Source of the DNA: an uncultured Treponema sp.
GTDB taxonomy: Bacteria > Spirochaetota > Spirochaetia > Treponematales > Treponemataceae
DNA: 64,000 bases
NCBI GenBank assembly: GCA_946411505.1
Contig: CAMKEG010000001.1
Span: forward strand, 620,001 to 684,000
Direction of reading: 5' to 3'
Below are positions 28,644 to 39,053 of the stretch, piece after piece. The translations under genes were made by a program, and so were the position numbers. The notes under the pieces were generated by a model, which made no database searches, had not been told where the DNA came from, and worked only from the letters and a program-made list of their open reading frames with translations. The stretch's first letter is position 1; each line of letters starts with the position of its first letter.

Positions 28644-29441
28644 TCAACAAAAAAGCTCTTGGACGCGGACGTCGTTTTCTTCCGTGGGAACGGTGTCCGC
28701 GACTTGAACGGCCATGCAGTAGCCGCATATTTTTCCGCGCTCGGCGAAGGCTGGATTGGCCGCGAGCAATTCCGACAAGTAGCGGTCGTAAAAGCCCTTT
28801 CCGCGGCCAAGGCGGCGGCCGACCTTGCAAAAGGCAAGGCCAGGAACTAGAATCACGGTCCGCGCGGGGATTTTGTCTTTGGACACAAGCGGAAGCGTTG
28901 GAAGCGGCTCGCGGATGCCCCAAGCGTTGGCTTCAGTTTGCGAGCCGAGCGCGGACGCAAGCACGGAATAGTCTGACAGGCCCGGCGAGCCAAAAATCAG
29001 GTCGCCGCTTTTTGGGCCTGCTTCTAGTCCGCGCGCCTCAAGGCTTTGCAAGACCGGGGCGGCGTTGTCGGAGACAGATTCCACGCCCAAGACTGGGGCG
29101 GCGACGAAATCGCTTGCAAGACCAAGAGGCGCGACCAGCTCGTAAAAGTCCATCGCGTTTGAGCCGGCGACAATGCGGGGAAGCAAAACGCGCTTTTTGT
29201 CGATAAAGGCGCGCGCGATTATCGGCAAAACGTCAACCTCGTCGGGCAGCGAAAAAAACGCCGCCACGCATTCAGCGCTTTTATATATAGATGAATTTAA
29301 AAATGAAGCGGCCGCCTTTTGGGATTGCTCTTCCCGCTCGGCGGCGCTTAGGCCTTTCAAAAGCAGACGCGCGTTAGCGCGCGCCGCTTTTTTGGCAGTT
29401 TTAATGTTGTCTTGAAATGCGGCGGCTTTCGCTTTTTCCAT
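28644..29441 (-). CDS. 5-formyltetrahydrofolate cyclo-ligase
   Basis: VILVPGLAFCKVGRRLGRGKGFYDRYL motif. Confidence 0.9.
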   Translation of the reverse strand: MEKAKAAAFQDNIKTAKKAARANARLLLKGLSAAEREEQSQKAAASFLNSSIYKSAECVAAFFSLPDEVDVLPIIARAFIDKKRVLLPRIVAGSNAMDFYELVAPLGLASDFVAAPVLGVESVSDNAAPVLQSLEARGLEAGPKSGDLIFGSPGLSDYSVLASALGSQTEANAWGIREPLPTLPLVSKDKIPARTVILVPGLAFCKVGRRLGRGKGFYDRYLSELLAANPAFAERGKICGYCMAVQVADTVPTEENDVRVQELFC

Positions 29442-29449
29442 CAGTTCAA

Positions 29450-30925
29450 CTAAAAGCTGTAGGTTCCGGTGGTGATGGAGCCGGCTCCGCTTCCAATCGT
29501 AAACTGGATGCTCTTGGTCTTTGTAAGATCCAGAGCGGCGTAGAATTCGGCCAAGTTCTTGACTTTCTTTCCGTTGACCGCCGTGATTACGTCACCTTCC
29601 TGCAAGCGCAATGAAGCCGCGGGGCTCTTGGCCTGGACATTCGTTACGGCCACGCCCTCAATCTTGTTGTCAAGCTCAAGCTTTTTGCGCACGTCTTCCG
29701 TAAGCGGAACCGGAATGAAGCCCGGCCACAACTTTGCGGTTGAAGAAGAAACTTCTTTCGTTCGCTCGGTTATCATCACGTTGAGGGGCATTTCCTTTGC
29801 TCCGCGAATCACCTTGAACTTGGCTTCCTTGTTGGCGGGAAGGCTTCCGACGTCGCGCACAAGCTGGTCGACGTTCCTTACGGCGCGGCCGTTCAACTCA
29901 ATGATGTAGTCGCCGGCCTGCATTCCGCCCTTGAAGGCAGGAGAGTCGACGAAAATCTGCGAGGCGAAGGCTCCGTCCTTTCCTTCAACGCCAAGGGATT
30001 TTTTTATCTCTTCGCGGATTTCGACAAGGCTCACGCCAAGCCAACCGTAAGTGACTTTTCCGTTGGCGATGAACTCGTCAATCGCGTGCTTTATGTTGTT
30101 GATAGGTATCGCGAATCCCAAGCCCTGGCTTCCGCCCGACTGGCTTGCGATCCAAGTGTTGATTCCGATTACCTCGCCGTAAATGTTCAAAAGCGGGCCG
30201 CCGGAGTTTCCTTGGTTAATCGCGGTGTCTGTCTGGATAAAGTCGTTTATGTTTCCGATTTGTCCGCCGCTTCGGCCCGTGGCGGAAACAATTCCTTCCG
30301 TGACCGACTGGCTGTAGCCCAAGGGAGCGCCCATTGCAAAGCAAATGTCGCCGGTCTGAACCTTGTCGCTGTCGCCCAATGTGGCGCAGGGAATCGAATC
30401 GTCGTCAGCCTCAAAGGAAACCAGCGCGACGTCCATTCGCTCGTCGGCTCCGACAAGCTTTCCGTCAAACTTTCGGCCGTCGTTCAGCTTGACCGAAATT
30501 TCGGTCGCGCTTCCGGCGACATGGTTGTTGGTGAGAACGTAATATTTTTTTCCGTCCTTGCGGATTATGACGCCGCTTCCCAAGCCCTGCGCCTCGTATT
30601 CCCTATCCTCTTCCATCTCGGGAAAGCCGAAAAATTTAAATGGAAGGTCGCCAAAGGGATTGGCGGGGCGGGTCTTTTTTTCGGTGACGTCAACCTCGAC
30701 AACCGACGGCAAAACTTGTTCAGAAATAGAGCGGAAAACATTTTGCATCGCTTCCAAGACGCTCAAAGAGTCAGCGGGAATTTTAACCGCGGGAACCGTG
30801 TCGGCGAAAGCGGTGTTGGCTCCGTTCAACTTGGCGTCCTTTCCGCTGCACGAAAATGAAATCAACCCAAACGACAAAACCGCCGCCAAGCCGACGCCCA
30901 CAATATTTTTTGTCAATCTATTCAT
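29450..30925 (-). CDS. degP: Do/HtrA-like periplasmic serine protease with two PDZ domains
   Basis: LTNNHVAG, DERMDVALV, TDTAINQGNSGGPLLN triad; two PDZ regions. Confidence 0.93.
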   Translation of the reverse strand: MNRLTKNIVGVGLAAVLSFGLISFSCSGKDAKLNGANTAFADTVPAVKIPADSLSVLEAMQNVFRSISEQVLPSVVEVDVTEKKTRPANPFGDLPFKFFGFPEMEEDREYEAQGLGSGVIIRKDGKKYYVLTNNHVAGSATEISVKLNDGRKFDGKLVGADERMDVALVSFEADDDSIPCATLGDSDKVQTGDICFAMGAPLGYSQSVTEGIVSATGRSGGQIGNINDFIQTDTAINQGNSGGPLLNIYGEVIGINTWIASQSGGSQGLGFAIPINNIKHAIDEFIANGKVTYGWLGVSLVEIREEIKKSLGVEGKDGAFASQIFVDSPAFKGGMQAGDYIIELNGRAVRNVDQLVRDVGSLPANKEAKFKVIRGAKEMPLNVMITERTKEVSSSTAKLWPGFIPVPLTEDVRKKLELDNKIEGVAVTNVQAKSPAASLRLQEGDVITAVNGKKVKNLAEFYAALDLTKTKSIQFTIGSGAGSITTGTYSF

Positions 30926-30989
30926 CTAAGAACCTCCGTTTTTTTAGCTGTTCTTTATGATAAAACGAACGAACGCGGCAAAAGTAACA

Positions 30990-32162
30990 CTAGGCGGAAA
31001 ATTTTTCCAAGACGGCCTTGAAAATCTTAAGGCCCTCGTCGATTTCCTTGTCGCTGATGACAAGAGGCGGCAAAAAGCGGACGACGTCGCTTCCGGCCGT
31101 GCTTACGCAAAGGCCGCTCTTCATGCATTCAACCTCAATGTCAAAGGGCTTCACCCCTTCCTTGATTTGAACGCCAATCATAAGGCCCTTGCCCCTGACT
31201 TGGACGACAAGGGGATTTTTCCAAGAGGAAATTTCGTCGCGGATTTTTTGTCCCGCTTTTTGAACCCTTTCGTAAAAGCCCGGCTTTTGAAGAGTTTCCA
31301 AAACCGTTATAGCGGCCCTGCAAGCCAAGGGGTTTCCGGCAAAGGTTGACTGGTGGTCTCCGGCCGCGAAAACTCCGGCCGCCTTGCCCCTAAAAAGGCA
31401 GGCGCCCATCGGAATTCCGCCAGCGATTCCCTTTGCAAGCGTGACCACTTCAGGCTCAAAGCCAAGCGCGTCGCTCGCAAGATACGCGCCCGTCCTGCCA
31501 ACTCCGGTCTGGACTTCGTCCGCCATTACGATGGCTCCGGCGGCGCGGGCGGCGGCTGCGGCGGCTTTGGCCCATTCGGGATCGATTAGGTTCACGCCTC
31601 CTTCGCCTTGGACGCACTCAATCATAAGGGCGGCCGTCGTGTCGTCAAAAGCCGTTTTAATCGCTTCCCAATCGTTGGCCGCGATTGTCTTAAAGCCTTC
31701 AACGTAAGGGGCGAAGCAGTCCGGGTGGAACTTGTCCTGGCCGGTCGCGGTAAGGGTGGCCATCGTGCGGCCGTGGAAAGACTGCTTTAGCGTGTAAATC
31801 ACCTTTCTCTTTTGGCCGCCGTTAAGGTAGCCGTACTTTCTGGCCAGCTTAATGGCCGCCTCGTTGGCTTCCGCTCCGCTGTTTCCAAAGTAGGCGCCAT
31901 CAAAGCCTGTGGCCGCCAAAAGCTTGTCGGCAAATTCAAGGCCCGCGTCGCTAAGGTAATAGTTTGAAATGTGAATTTCCTTGGCGGCCTGCTTTTGGAC
32001 GGCCTTTACGAGCGCCTTGTTGTTGTGGCCCAAGGCGTTGCAGCCTATTCCAGCGATAAAGTCGATGAATTTTTTTCCGTCCTTGTCCCAGAGCGTCGCG
32101 CCTTTTCCCTTGACAAAGACCGTGTCAAAACTTCCGTAATTATTAACAACCTTCTTTTCCAT
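30990..32162 (-). CDS. argD: Acetylornithine aminotransferase
   Basis: GATLWDKDGKKFIDFIAGIG, FGNSGAEANEAAIKLAR, ADEVQTGVGRTG, VTLAKGIAGG. Confidence 0.93.
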   Translation of the reverse strand: MEKKVVNNYGSFDTVFVKGKGATLWDKDGKKFIDFIAGIGCNALGHNNKALVKAVQKQAAKEIHISNYYLSDAGLEFADKLLAATGFDGAYFGNSGAEANEAAIKLARKYGYLNGGQKRKVIYTLKQSFHGRTMATLTATGQDKFHPDCFAPYVEGFKTIAANDWEAIKTAFDDTTAALMIECVQGEGGVNLIDPEWAKAAAAAARAAGAIVMADEVQTGVGRTGAYLASDALGFEPEVVTLAKGIAGGIPMGACLFRGKAAGVFAAGDHQSTFAGNPLACRAAITVLETLQKPGFYERVQKAGQKIRDEISSWKNPLVVQVRGKGLMIGVQIKEGVKPFDIEVECMKSGLCVSTAGSDVVRFLPPLVISDKEIDEGLKIFKAVLEKFSA

Positions 32163-32293
32163 ATAAATCCTCCGTTTTCGAGGGAATCAAAAATTGCAAT
32201 TTTTGATTCCTTTCTTACCCTGAGTTTTTGCAAGCGCTAAGCGCTGAAAAAACTCGAAATTGAAAAGTCGCGGCCACAAATGGACGCGGCTTT
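32163..32293. repeat. Three consecutive hairpins in argB-argD gap
   Basis: Perfect 28-bp palindrome GGAATCAAAAATTGCAATTTTTGATTCC 32183-32210; GAGTTTTT...AAAAACTC 32222-32255; GAAAAGTCGCG...CGCGGCTTTTC following. Confidence 0.75.
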
Positions 32294-33187
32294 TCAATAA
32301 ATCATAGTTCCGATTCCGCGCTCGCTGAACATCTCTATCAGCAATGAGTGCGGAACGCGGCCGTCGATGATGTGCGCTCGCGGAACTCCGCCCTTGAGCG
32401 CTATCATGCAGCACTCGACCTTGGGAATCATTCCGCCCGCGATTGTTCCGTCTTCCATGTAGCCAGAAATTTTTGGCAGCGGAATGCGCGCGATAAGGCT
32501 CTTTGGATCGTTTATGTCCTTTAGGATTCCGGGAACGTTTGTAAGCTGGACAAACTTTTCGGCCTTAAGCGCGACGGCGATTTTGGCGGCGGCGGTGTCG
32601 GCGTTGATGTTGTAAAAATTTTGGTCGTCGTCCTTTCCCATCGCCACGGTGGAAATCACCGGAATGAAATGCTGCGCCAAAAGCGAAGTGACAATCTCAG
32701 GGTTTACGTCGGTGACCTCGCCGACAAAGCCCAAGTCCACTCCGTCCTTGTCGATTTTCTGCGCGCGCAAAAGGCCCGAGTCAACTCCGCTAAGGCCCAC
32801 CGCCCTTCCGCCTTCCTCAAGCAAAATGCGGACAATGTCCTTGTTGAGCTTTCCGGTCAAAACCATTTCGACAATTTCCATCGTCTCGGCGTCAGTGTAG
32901 CGCAAGCCGTTAATGAACTTGCTTTCCTTTCCGACGCGCTCAAGCATCTTGTTGATTTCTGGCCCGCCGCCGTGAACCAAGACGACGTGCACGCCGATTG
33001 TAGAAAGCAAAACAATGTCTTTCATTACAGCGGCCTTAAGGTCTTCGTTGAGCATCGCGTTTCCGCCGTACTTTACGACGACGGTTTTTCCGACCCACTG
33101 CTTAAAGTAAGGAAGCGCCTCGATCAAGACGCTGGACCAGCTGTCGTTGTCAAGCCTGGGGTCAACAGTATTTTTTTCTTCTTCCAT
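32294..33187 (-). CDS. argB: Acetylglutamate kinase
   Basis: [40 protein letters not shown]. Confidence 0.95.
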   Translation of the reverse strand: MEEEKNTVDPRLDNDSWSSVLIEALPYFKQWVGKTVVVKYGGNAMLNEDLKAAVMKDIVLLSTIGVHVVLVHGGGPEINKMLERVGKESKFINGLRYTDAETMEIVEMVLTGKLNKDIVRILLEEGGRAVGLSGVDSGLLRAQKIDKDGVDLGFVGEVTDVNPEIVTSLLAQHFIPVISTVAMGKDDDQNFYNINADTAAAKIAVALKAEKFVQLTNVPGILKDINDPKSLIARIPLPKISGYMEDGTIAGGMIPKVECCMIALKGGVPRAHIIDGRVPHSLLIEMFSERGIGTMIY

Positions 33188-33200
33188 AATAAACTTTCCT

Positions 33201-34472
33201 CTACGAGCGATAGTCGCCGTTAATCTTCACGTAATCATAAGTGAGGTCGCAGCCCCACGCCTTGGCCTCGGCGCTTCCGTCCTTTAGCTCCACAAGAATC
33301 TGGACGGCTTCGCGGCCCAAAATTTTCGTCGCAAGCTCTTCGTCAAAGGCAAGGCCCACTCCGTCATGGACAACCTCGACGCTTTCCGCGCCTGCGAACA
33401 AGTCAGCGGCCGGGTCGTCAAAATAGCGCGCCGCGCCTTCCTTGCTCAAAAAGCGCACGCTTGTTTTGTCAGGATCAAAGTCCGCTCCCGAATAGCCCAT
33501 CGCGCAAAGGATGCGCCCGCAGTTTGCGTCGCGGCCAAACATAGCGGCCTTTACAAGGTTAGAGCCGATGACTTCCTTGGCCAAGCGGCGCGCGGCGTCT
33601 TGGTCTTTGGCTCCAGTCACAAAGCATTCCACCAAGCGGCTGGCTCCCTCGCCGTCGGCCGCGATTTTTTTTGCCATCACTTCGCTGAGCGCGGCCAGGG
33701 CCTGGACAAATTTTTCCCAGTCGGAATTCTTTTCTTGGATGCGCGCGTTTCCGGCCAAGCCGTTGGCCATAATCGTAAGCGTGTCGTTTGTGGAAGTGTC
33801 TCCGTCAACGCTCACGCAATTGTAAGTGGCGGGAACAACTTGACGCAAGGCGGCCTCAAGCATGTCGCCAGAGATGTCGCAGTCGGTCGTCACAAAAGAA
33901 AGCATCGTTCCCATGTTGATGTGAATCATTCCGCTTCCCTTGCACATCGCTCCGATTGTGACAGTCTTTCCGCCGATTTCAGTCTGAACGGCGCACTCCT
34001 TGTATTTGGTGTCGGTCGTCATAATCGCCTGGCGCGCCTTTTCGTTTCCGTCTTTGGAAAGGCCCGCCGCCAATTCGGGAATGTGGGAAAGCAATATGTC
34101 GCGGGGAATGGGCTGGCCGATGATGCCGGTCGAGCAAACGATTACATGGTCCGGGTCGATTTTAAGTTCCTTGGCGACGGCCTGGGCTGTGAGGGCGGCG
34201 GTCTCGTAGCCTTCCGCTCCGGTGCAAGCGTTGGCATAGCATACGTTGCAAACGGCGGCCTGCATTTTTTTTGCGGCGATTTTTTTCATCGTGTATTTGA
34301 CGCATTCGGCCTTGACCTTGTTGGAGGTAAAAAGGCCCGCCGCGTCGCAAAGCTTTTGGCTGTAGACAAGGGCGGTGTCAAAAGTCTTGCGGCTCGCTTT
34401 TAGTCCTGAATGAATGCCGTTGGCTGAAAATCCGTTGGCGGCGCAAACTCCGCCTTGAATAAATTTAAGCAT
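33201..34472 (-). CDS. argJ: Bifunctional glutamate N-acetyltransferase/amino-acid acetyltransferase
   Basis: [36 protein letters not shown]. Confidence 0.95.
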   Translation of the reverse strand: MLKFIQGGVCAANGFSANGIHSGLKASRKTFDTALVYSQKLCDAAGLFTSNKVKAECVKYTMKKIAAKKMQAAVCNVCYANACTGAEGYETAALTAQAVAKELKIDPDHVIVCSTGIIGQPIPRDILLSHIPELAAGLSKDGNEKARQAIMTTDTKYKECAVQTEIGGKTVTIGAMCKGSGMIHINMGTMLSFVTTDCDISGDMLEAALRQVVPATYNCVSVDGDTSTNDTLTIMANGLAGNARIQEKNSDWEKFVQALAALSEVMAKKIAADGEGASRLVECFVTGAKDQDAARRLAKEVIGSNLVKAAMFGRDANCGRILCAMGYSGADFDPDKTSVRFLSKEGAARYFDDPAADLFAGAESVEVVHDGVGLAFDEELATKILGREAVQILVELKDGSAEAKAWGCDLTYDYVKINGDYRS

Positions 34473-34480
34473 ATAAAATT

Positions 34481-34585
34481 CCTCCTAACAATACCGCTGT
34501 CCGCGCGAGCCTTGCGAACGCGGATGTTGCGGCTTACGCGGCGTCCTATCATTTTGGGCCTTGCCAGCAATAATTTTCGCCGCTA
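34481..34585. repeat. Family A structured intergenic repeat, copy A1 (upstream of argJ)
   Basis: ACCGCTGTCCGCGCGAGCCTTGCGAACGCGGATGTTGCGGCTTACGCGGCGTCCT...TTTTCGCCGCTA. Confidence 0.85.
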
Positions 34586-34678
34586 GCCTCCTAAAATGCA
34601 AAAATATACAGTAATTTTAGTGAATTTTGCATAAAATTGCAAGCCCTTTACGCGATTTTCGGCTTTTTTATAGGCTTT

Positions 34679-35476
34679 TTACATTATTTTTTCTAATTTC
34701 GCGGAGAATTTTCCGCCTTCGGAGGAAACTTTGACTTCAAAGATTACCGGATACAGCGCCTGCTTGGGTATTTCCAAGCTGTAAACATAAGGCTCTCCCA
34801 AAAGCCTTTTCGCCGCGGCCGTAAAAATTTTTTGAGCCTTGCCCATAAAGCCCTGCGCTTGCGAGCCGCCTTCGGTTCCGTCAAAAAAAGCGGCTTGCTT
34901 GGGGCTTTCTGAAAGGCCGCGCGCTCCGGCCAAAGAATGCCAAAACCTGGGAAGCGGAAAAAGAGCGTTTTTGTCCAGCTCGCAAACGCTAAAGTCCAAA
35001 AAGGCTCCCTGGCTTTGAGACGAGAATTTCCATTCGCGGCCGCTGTCGTCGTCGCGGACAAAAGACTCGCTTACGGTGATTGTGTATTTTTGCGGAAGCG
35101 GAATTTTTTTGTAAAGGAAAGCGCCAAAGGCCAAGGTCCAGGCGATGTACAAAAGCGCGGCGATTGGAAAAAACACTTTTATGCTTGCCGAGCAAAAGAA
35201 GCCGGCAAAAAAATAAAGGGCCGCGATCAAGGCGCAATTCTTTACATGGCTTGCAAAGGCCGCGGCGCTGTTGGTCTTTTCGGCGATTACAAAAAGGGAG
35301 GCGAATACAATCGCCGCCGCCAACAGCAAAAAGCAAAGCGAAAGGCGAAAATGAAAATACTTTTTATGCAAAAGCTTTCCGCACAAAAGGCAGGCAAGGC
35401 TTCCCAAAAAAGCGCCGCAAAAAACGAAAGTTAAATTTAAGAAAACCGCCGGCTGAAAAGTCAATTGCGCGCTCAT
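34679..35476 (-). CDS. Hypothetical membrane protein
   Basis: Several hydrophobic segments; overlaps next gene by 4 nt. Confidence 0.6.
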   Translation of the reverse strand: MSAQLTFQPAVFLNLTFVFCGAFLGSLACLLCGKLLHKKYFHFRLSLCFLLLAAAIVFASLFVIAEKTNSAAAFASHVKNCALIAALYFFAGFFCSASIKVFFPIAALLYIAWTLAFGAFLYKKIPLPQKYTITVSESFVRDDDSGREWKFSSQSQGAFLDFSVCELDKNALFPLPRFWHSLAGARGLSESPKQAAFFDGTEGGSQAQGFMGKAQKIFTAAAKRLLGEPYVYSLEIPKQALYPVIFEVKVSSEGGKFSAKLEKIM

Positions 35477-36294
35477 TTGTAAGTCTTAAAGTCTTGGACA
35501 ACGCTGATGGCCGACTCGACCTTGTAGTCGGGATAAGCCTTTTGGGCAAGCACGACGGCCTTTTCGACAATCGCGCTTGAGTCGGCGATTCCCTGCAGGA
35601 CAATCTTTTTGTCGATGACAAGCGCACGCAAAAAGTTCACCGTGATGTTATGCTCAAAGACAAGGAAGTTCACAAGCTTTTGGGCAAGGAGCATTTCGGC
35701 CACTTTCTTTTTGCCCTGCTCCTCCAAGTCGGGAGTGACGTTGGCTTCCACGATGGAAACAATCAAGGCGGCCGCGCTCTTTATGTCAAGCTTTCCGGAA
35801 TTGACGACCAAGTGGTAGTGCGCAGGATCTTCGCCGTCTGCGTTGAAAAAGCTTTTGTGAAAGCCGCGCCTGTTGTTGTCGCTTTCGTCGATTCTGGCCT
35901 GGGCTTGCTTTTCTGTAAAGCTGAACTCTTCCTCCAAGCGCTCAAGGCGCGTTTGCTGGTCGGCCACAAAGCGGAAGGAGAGCATGTTGGGAAGGTCGCT
36001 CAAGACATAGGATGCGCCGCGGCCGATCAGGACAACATTTCCGTCGGAGGCCGACTCCAAAATCGCGGTCTGCAAGTAGTCCAAGTATTCGTCGCGGTCT
36101 TTGGCCAGCGATGCGAAAAAGCCGGGCTTTACCTCGTCGTACTTGTGAAGCTTTTCTTTGGGAAAGCCAAGCTCCACGATTTTGGCCTCGATGTCCTTGC
36201 GGGTGATGAATTTATAGTTCAACAGTTTTGCGACTTCGGCGCTGATTTCGTCTCCCTTGGCCGCGACTTGTCTTGCCATGCAAATTATTGCCAT
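35473..36294 (-). CDS. Cytidylate kinase-like protein with C-terminal BON-like domain
   Basis: Cytidylate-kinase-like (VVLIGRGASYVL) plus C-terminal NFLRALVIDKKIVLQGIADSSAIVEKAVVLAQKAYPDYKVESAISVVQD. Confidence 0.7.
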   Translation of the reverse strand: MAIICMARQVAAKGDEISAEVAKLLNYKFITRKDIEAKIVELGFPKEKLHKYDEVKPGFFASLAKDRDEYLDYLQTAILESASDGNVVLIGRGASYVLSDLPNMLSFRFVADQQTRLERLEEEFSFTEKQAQARIDESDNNRRGFHKSFFNADGEDPAHYHLVVNSGKLDIKSAAALIVSIVEANVTPDLEEQGKKKVAEMLLAQKLVNFLVFEHNITVNFLRALVIDKKIVLQGIADSSAIVEKAVVLAQKAYPDYKVESAISVVQDFKTYK

Positions 36295-36362
36295 AACGCT
36301 CCTCCCTTAATGACAAAACGGAAAATTCAGTTTATACTATATTATAAAGCAGGAAGGGAATT

Positions 36363-36932
36363 ATGTCAAAGGAAAAAAGCGGACAAGAAAGCGACGCGGG
36401 CTTGCTTTGGAAAATCGGAAACAAAGAAAAAATTTTGGAAACGCCCGTATTCACGGTGAACAAAAGCGTCAACACCGCGCCTGACGGAAGAAGCGGCGCC
36501 TACATCACGATTGACGCTCCCGACTGGGCGGCGGTAATCCCGGAAGTTGACGGCTATTTTTTAATGGTAAAGCAGTGGCGGCACGGAAGCCAGTCGCTTA
36601 GCCTGGAATTTCCAGGCGGCGTTGTCGACCCAGGCGAGTCTCCCCAAGACGGCGCCGCCCGCGAATTGCTGGAAGAAACCGGCTGCCGCGCGCAAAGCCT
36701 AATTCCTCTTGGAAGCGTAAGCCCCAACCCCGCCCTTTTTACAAACCGCTTTCACGTCTTTTTGGCGCGCGGCTTGGAGGCCGCCGGCAAGCAAAAACTG
36801 GACGCCGACGAGTTCCTAAACTGCGTCCGCGTTCCCAAAGAGGAAGTCTTTGCCAAAATGGGCGGCCCGGAATGCCCCCACGCGCTTATGGCCGCCGCGC
36901 TGGAGTTGTATAGGCAGCATTGTCGAATATAG
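36363..36932 (+). CDS. NUDIX hydrolase (ADP-ribose pyrophosphatase-like)
   Basis: GGVVDPGESPQDGAARELLEETG Nudix box. Confidence 0.93.
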   Translation: MSKEKSGQESDAGLLWKIGNKEKILETPVFTVNKSVNTAPDGRSGAYITIDAPDWAAVIPEVDGYFLMVKQWRHGSQSLSLEFPGGVVDPGESPQDGAARELLEETGCRAQSLIPLGSVSPNPALFTNRFHVFLARGLEAAGKQKLDADEFLNCVRVPKEEVFAKMGGPECPHALMAAALELYRQHCRI

Positions 36933-36948
36933 TCGACGGGGAAAATTT

Positions 36949-38649
36949 TTATTCTTTTTCTTTATAAATATAAAATCTATCAAACATTAACTTTGCCCAA
37001 GCTCGTTGCGCATCATCATTATCACGGGACACAATTTCCTCGTATTCCCAATTCCCCAAAAAATTTTTCCAACTGTCGCGATAGTATATAATGACAGCCT
37101 TCCTTCTTGCCTTGTCAACTTTTATATTCACTTTTAAATTGTATTCGTCCGCCACTAAATCCGGATGGCTGTATGTTGCCGAAACAGTCAAAATATTGTT
37201 CGAAAAAGAAAAACTCACTTTATTCCCTTTTCCAGGGATTCTAAGAAATTCATCGTTTATTGTATCGCCGCCGCCAAAACCCTCGTAATAATCATCAAAC
37301 CTGCACTCTCCCACCCACTCAGGCAAAGTCACTCCATTAGCTTTAAGCACAGGCTGTAAATCCAATTCAATCTCTTTTGTACAAATGACTTCAGACCCGT
37401 ACTTTACGACAAGCTCCCTGCCATCCTTCCAAAGCTCGGAGGCGGACAAAACATCCGGATAATTGTCTATTCCGCCATACGAATATTCCACAGTCAATGA
37501 ATTATTGCCGTTTAACTTCTTTCTTCCGGTTATGATGTCATCCTTGCCCTCTTTCCAACATACAGTCAAAGCCTTTAAATTTAGCTTGTCCAAATTGTAT
37601 CCCTTTATAGTCAAGCTTTGATTTTTGTCCGACCTAGAGCCTATAGAACTATTTGACAACGAAAACTCAACGGGAATAGGCTTTGTGCCGCCTGACGTAA
37701 TATTAAACGTCTTTTCTTCCACATCAGACAATGCCTTCACTCTTACAGAAAAAGAATATTCCCCTTTTTCTTCAGGCCTGTCAAAAGACAAGAGGCAACG
37801 CTCATCTCCATGGAGCAATTTCAGATTTTTAAATTTTAGAGTGTCCGAAGACAACTCAAAGTCATCAAGTTCGCTACAAATCAGGTCAAAGCCCTTAACC
37901 TCTACATAAACACTGTCAAACTCTTCATAAGTCTTTTCGTCGACCTTATGTCCGCACTCAAGAGACTTTATGTAAGGCCTCATAACAAGGCCTGACAATT
38001 CCGCAGGCTCGGACAAATTTCCCACATCGTCTCTTGCAACAATCAAGCATTCGGCGTTTTGATCCACATCGTCGATTATTATATGATCAATATCTTTTGG
38101 AATGGGAAACCATTTACTTTCCGTGCCAAGAATTCTTAGCTCTGAGCCCGCAAAGTCCTCGTCGTCCGGATTCTTCCAAAAAAAAGCGCGCTGGCCGTTT
38201 TCGTAGGGACAGCTTGTAAACTCAGAAATCTTTGAAGGAGGGGTTTTGTCTATATTGGAAACTTGGACAACGGAAAAATAAACATCGCCCTTTTTGTTTT
38301 CAGCGCATATTGTGTAGACGCCGTTTTTTTTGATTTCAACAACAGCCTCCGTGAACGGTTTTTGCGCCACGACTTTTTGCTGAATTTTATCCTTGACGGA
38401 AGAAAGTGTCAGAATTCCTTGAGTCTTATCGTACTTCTTTGGCTTTTGCGCAAAATCATTTTGCAGCTGAGCGCTAACATCGCCATCAATCAAATAAAAA
38501 AAAACAACTTTTTCAGCAGTCGTTACCACACACTCAACTTTCTGCGAAGTCTTTCCTAAAGGTTTAATTTTACTAACGATAATCTCATTCGCAAACAAAG
38601 CCGCAAAAGAAAACAATCCGATAAACAATGAAGAATAAATTTTTTTCAT
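36949..38649 (-). CDS. Exported hypothetical protein, beta-rich
   Basis: Signal peptide MKKIYSSLFIGLFSFAALFAN; no recognised family. Confidence 0.6.
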   Translation of the reverse strand: MKKIYSSLFIGLFSFAALFANEIIVSKIKPLGKTSQKVECVVTTAEKVVFFYLIDGDVSAQLQNDFAQKPKKYDKTQGILTLSSVKDKIQQKVVAQKPFTEAVVEIKKNGVYTICAENKKGDVYFSVVQVSNIDKTPPSKISEFTSCPYENGQRAFFWKNPDDEDFAGSELRILGTESKWFPIPKDIDHIIIDDVDQNAECLIVARDDVGNLSEPAELSGLVMRPYIKSLECGHKVDEKTYEEFDSVYVEVKGFDLICSELDDFELSSDTLKFKNLKLLHGDERCLLSFDRPEEKGEYSFSVRVKALSDVEEKTFNITSGGTKPIPVEFSLSNSSIGSRSDKNQSLTIKGYNLDKLNLKALTVCWKEGKDDIITGRKKLNGNNSLTVEYSYGGIDNYPDVLSASELWKDGRELVVKYGSEVICTKEIELDLQPVLKANGVTLPEWVGECRFDDYYEGFGGGDTINDEFLRIPGKGNKVSFSFSNNILTVSATYSHPDLVADEYNLKVNIKVDKARRKAVIIYYRDSWKNFLGNWEYEEIVSRDNDDAQRAWAKLMFDRFYIYKEKE

Positions 38650-38758
38650 AGTTATGCTCCAAGTTATAATATAAAAACTCTCGGCCTAGAAAGACCGAGA
38701 GCAAGGCATGGCTTATATACTTTTACTCAAATGCAATCATCATTTCTGCGCTTGCATT

Positions 38759-38995
38759 TTATTTTTGCTTGGGAGGATAATCAATTTCAAAATCAACGGG
38801 GATATATAGTTTTTTTCCCTGATATTCAAGATGCCCTTGTATATCCAAGTCAAATTTTTTATATTTAAAATAAGGAACAGAAGCAAAAAGTTTAGAGCAT
38901 GCTTTGCATGTAATCTGGTCTGTCATATCACCAGAACCTTCTCCTAGTGTAATTGTTTTACAACACGGACAAATCAAATAAACCTCAGTATCCAT
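38759..38995 (-). CDS. Small zinc-ribbon-like hypothetical protein
   Basis: CPCC...CKAC Cys pairs; start set at MDTEVYLICPCCK. Confidence 0.5.
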   Translation of the reverse strand: MDTEVYLICPCCKTITLGEGSGDMTDQITCKACSKLFASVPYFKYKKFDLDIQGHLEYQGKKLYIPVDFEIDYPPKQK

Positions 38996-39053
38996 AAAAA
39001 CCCCTTTTTTATTTATTATATCGTTTTTATACAAAACGATTTTTTTGCGTTAA

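Noticed and set aside
30086-30859. 257-aa plus-strand ORF
   Set aside because: Antisense to the HtrA/Do protease; shadow ORF.
33366-34403. 345-aa plus-strand ORF
   Set aside because: Fully antisense to argJ, whose motifs are unambiguous.
35650-36459. 269-aa plus-strand ORF
   Set aside because: Antisense to the cytidylate-kinase-like gene and running into the NUDIX gene in another frame.
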